The translations under genes and the position numbers were made by a program. 64,000 nucleotides of DNA from Denitrovibrio acetiphilus DSM 12809. Lineage in GTDB: Bacteria; Chrysiogenota; Deferribacteres; Deferribacterales; Geovibrionaceae. Numbering within the stretch: position 1 is the first letter of the stretch; each line of letters begins with the position of its first letter. Positions 62,279 through 64,000 of the stretch are shown in pieces. The notes beneath the pieces are model-generated. The model was not told the DNA's origin. It did no database searches and saw only the letters and a list, made by a program, of their open reading frames with translations. The DNA lies in assembly GCF_000025725.1 (NCBI RefSeq), contig NC_013943.1:1860001-1924000 (forward strand). Direction: 5' to 3'.

Positions 62279-62683
62279 ATGAAGCTTAAAATAACTGTTC
62301 ACGGAATAGCCTACGAGGTTGATGTTGAAGTGCTTGATGACGAACAGGAGGGGTACCCTTCTGCACTCCCATATGTGCCTTCCATGCCGGATACGCAAAC
62401 TTCTTCATCCATCCCCTCGCCTCTGCCCAGACCAAATCAGAAAAAACAGCCCAAAACTGCGGCTGATGCCAGCGGGTCTGTTACCAGCCCCATAGCCGGT
62501 ATCGTACTTGAAATAAAATGTACTGCGGGGGGCGTGGTTAAAGAGGGAGACATTGTCATGATACTGGAAGCTATGAAAATGAAAACATCCATAGCAGCTC
62601 CGGCAGACGGGAAAGTAAAAACAATACCTGTTGCAAAAGGCGATAACATCAGAGAAGGTCAGACCCTTATAGAGTACGAGTAA
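62279..62683 (+). CDS. Biotin carboxyl carrier subunit of the sodium-pump decarboxylase
   Basis: A 134-residue protein. The N-terminal part (MKLKITVHGIAYEVDVEVLD) is followed by a proline- and serine-rich flexible linker (about residues 35-65) and a biotinyl domain (about 66-134) with the attachment motif EAMKMK. The lysine in EAMKM carries biotin. This is the mobile arm between carboxyltransferase and membrane pump. GGAG lies upstream of the ATG. Confidence 0.93.
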   Translation: MKLKITVHGIAYEVDVEVLDDEQEGYPSALPYVPSMPDTQTSSSIPSPLPRPNQKKQPKTAADASGSVTSPIAGIVLEIKCTAGGVVKEGDIVMILEAMKMKTSIAAPADGKVKTIPVAKGDNIREGQTLIEYE

Positions 62684-62687
62684 ATTT

Positions 62688-63812
62688 ATGGAAATAATAT
62701 TACAGTTCCTCAGAAACGGAGCTTTCGGCAACTTCACCTTAGGCAATCTGCTGATGCTTGTTGTTGGATGCATATTCCTCTATCTGGCTATTAAAAAGGA
62801 TTACGAACCGCTTCTTCTTGTCCCCATCGGGTTTGGTGTGCTTGTGGGAAATATCCCGTATTCTGCCGGTATGAATATCGGTGTTTATGAGGTGGGAAGT
62901 GTGTTTTCCATCCTGTATCAGGGCGTTAGTCAGGGGTTTTACCCTCCCCTTATATTTATGGGCATCGGGGCTATGACAGATTTTTCTTGTATGCTCTCTA
63001 ACCCAAGACTGATTATCCTCGGTGCAGCAGCGCAATTCGGTATCTTCATAACATTTTTAGGCTCTCTTTATCTGGGATTCAGTATAGAGCATGCTGCTGC
63101 AATCGGTATCATAGGCGGCGCTGACGGACCGACAGCAATCTTCCTTTCCAGTAAACTTGCTCCGGATTATCTTGGTGCCATCGCTATTGCTGCTTACTCA
63201 TACATGGCGCTGGTTCCTGTTATACAGCCGCCGATAATCAAGCTCTTAACAACCAAAAAAGAACGCCTCATCCGTATGAAGCCTTCAAAACCAGTTAGTA
63301 AACGTCTGCGGATCATGTTTCCTATTGTTGCTTTCCTGCTTACAACGATGATAGCACCAGGAGCAATAACTCTGCTCGGTATGCTATTTTTTGGTAACCT
63401 GCTGAAAGAGTGTGGTGTAACAGAAAGACTGGCAAACACAGCAAGGGCTGCCCTCATTGATATCGTTACGATTCTGCTGGGCTTTACAGTGGGACTTAGC
63501 ACAGATGCCACAAGGTTTCTGACACCTGACTCCATAAAAATCTTTGCTCTGGGAGCAGGCTCATTCTGTGTTGCAACAGCGTCCGGAATCCTTGTCGCAA
63601 AATTAATGAATATCCTTAGCAAAAACCCTATAAATCCTATAATAGGTGCCGCAGGCGTTTCAGCTGTTCCCGACTCAGCCAGAGTTTGTCAGGTTGTGGG
63701 GGCAAAAGAAGACCCGAACAACTTTCTCATTATGCATGCCATGGCGCCTAATGTTGCCGGAGTCATCGGGAGTGCAATAGCCGCAGGAGTTTTTCTGTCG
63801 GTTTTTAATTAG
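62688..63812 (+). CDS. Sodium-ion-translocating decarboxylase beta subunit
   Basis: A 374-residue membrane protein with about nine to eleven helices, the carboxybiotin decarboxylase and sodium channel of the complex. Landmarks are the sodium-site segment IGIIGGADGPTAIFLSSKL (an aspartate conserved in OadB/MmdB) and NPIIGAAGVSAVPDSARVCQ near the C-terminus. Decarboxylation drives export of sodium ions, conserving energy from methylmalonyl-CoA breakdown in succinate/propionate metabolism. It starts 4 bp after the biotin carrier stop. Confidence 0.92.
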   Translation: MEIILQFLRNGAFGNFTLGNLLMLVVGCIFLYLAIKKDYEPLLLVPIGFGVLVGNIPYSAGMNIGVYEVGSVFSILYQGVSQGFYPPLIFMGIGAMTDFSCMLSNPRLIILGAAAQFGIFITFLGSLYLGFSIEHAAAIGIIGGADGPTAIFLSSKLAPDYLGAIAIAAYSYMALVPVIQPPIIKLLTTKKERLIRMKPSKPVSKRLRIMFPIVAFLLTTMIAPGAITLLGMLFFGNLLKECGVTERLANTARAALIDIVTILLGFTVGLSTDATRFLTPDSIKIFALGAGSFCVATASGILVAKLMNILSKNPINPIIGAAGVSAVPDSARVCQVVGAKEDPNNFLIMHAMAPNVAGVIGSAIAAGVFLSVFN

Positions 63813-64000
63813 AGTATGTGGTGAATATTATGTCGATGGCAGAGTTGACGACAAGCTCGTCACGCTCTGCTGTCGGCTGTTTAAATAGCCCGAGCAAAAC
63901 AGGCCAGAAGAGAGACTCCTTAACCATTCCGACATACTGCTGAGCTGTAAGCATTGGGTCTTGGATACATAAAATACCTGCATCATTAACAGACATGAAA
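63805..64000 (-). CDS. TetR-family regulator, C-terminal end only
   Basis: The frame is open to the right edge of the window; 64 residues are visible. DPMLTAQQYVGMVKESLFWPVLLGLF resembles the TetR C-terminal ligand domain, where DPxxAAxxFxxLxxxxxFWxxLL is common. The DNA-binding part lies outside the window. It overlaps the end of the sodium-pump beta gene by 8 bp, convergently. Confidence 0.65.
   Translation of the reverse strand, partial: FMSVNDAGILCIQDPMLTAQQYVGMVKESLFWPVLLGLFKQPTAERDELVVNSAIDIIFTTYSN

Noticed and set aside
1-64000. CRISPR arrays, tRNA genes, prophage or a replication origin
   Set aside because: Read through by eye; no regularly spaced repeats, no tRNA cloverleaf, no phage gene set and no DnaA-box cluster found.

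Overview
The window reads as chromosomal DNA of an anaerobic, respiring, motile Gram-negative bacterium, most likely of the Deferribacterota (Denitrovibrio / Geovibrio / Seleniivibrio type). This placement is an inference from several things seen together: moderate A+T content, many multiheme c-type cytochromes with CXXCH motifs, a citrate synthase of the eukaryote-like type, a molybdenum reductase of the PsrABC type, and a biotin-dependent sodium-pump decarboxylase. I could run no database search.

Layout. 1-9.4 kb: housekeeping genes (accA 3' part, a periplasmic thiol-disulfide protein, ileS-lspA, a structured leader, purH-purD-purE-tsaC). 9.4-18 kb: a triheme cytochrome, a PilZ protein, a chemoreceptor overlapping an orphan ABC ATPase, cysS, an HD-GYP protein and a tandem pair of GntR/FCD regulators. 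18.2-20.3 kb: the RNase P RNA gene, two small genes and about 0.85 kb of very AT-rich DNA without genes. 20.3-34 kb is the accessory respiratory region. It holds a rhodanese-like lipoprotein, an outer-membrane porin, a small periplasmic protein and two multiheme cytochromes, in the order I recall for the Geobacter extHIJKL conduit. Then come a complete IS256-family element, a PsrABC-like molybdoenzyme operon, and a Rieske / cytochrome b / tetraheme cytochrome c operon. 34.5-42.3 kb: a cysteine-rich HdrB-like protein with an Ada-like methyltransferase, an EamA transporter, citrate synthase, a possible 44-residue cysteine-rich gene, cfa, rmuC, a CobD/AmpE-like protein and a hydrolase. 42.4-50.4 kb: an AEC transporter followed by an almost gapless ftsE-ftsX-envC-ctpA-yibQ-tsaD-dus run. 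50.4-60.1 kb: a disulfide oxidoreductase, an ATP-grasp protein, tex, MarR, a GGDEF-like protein, an S41 lipoprotein protease, a self-controlled TetR with an Fe-S protein, and a small secreted helical protein. 60.3-63.8 kb: a four-gene sodium-translocating acyl-CoA decarboxylase operon, then the 3' end of another TetR-type regulator.

The most interesting part is 20.2-31.7 kb. An Ext-like outer-membrane electron or oxyanion conduit sits beside a Psr-like reductase. An 18-base GC-rich sequence occurs exactly once in each operon leader, in opposite orientation, so the two leader RNAs would be perfectly complementary over 18 nt. The IS256-family element carries 27-bp imperfect ends and an 8-bp target duplication. 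It has landed between a TTGACA -35 and a TAGAGT -10 that would have been 17 bp apart in front of the Psr operon. Other leads are a folded element in front of purH, TGTATACA palindromes shared by the GntR and citrate synthase promoters, an apparently leaderless autoregulated TetR gene, and the unannotated 44-residue ORF.
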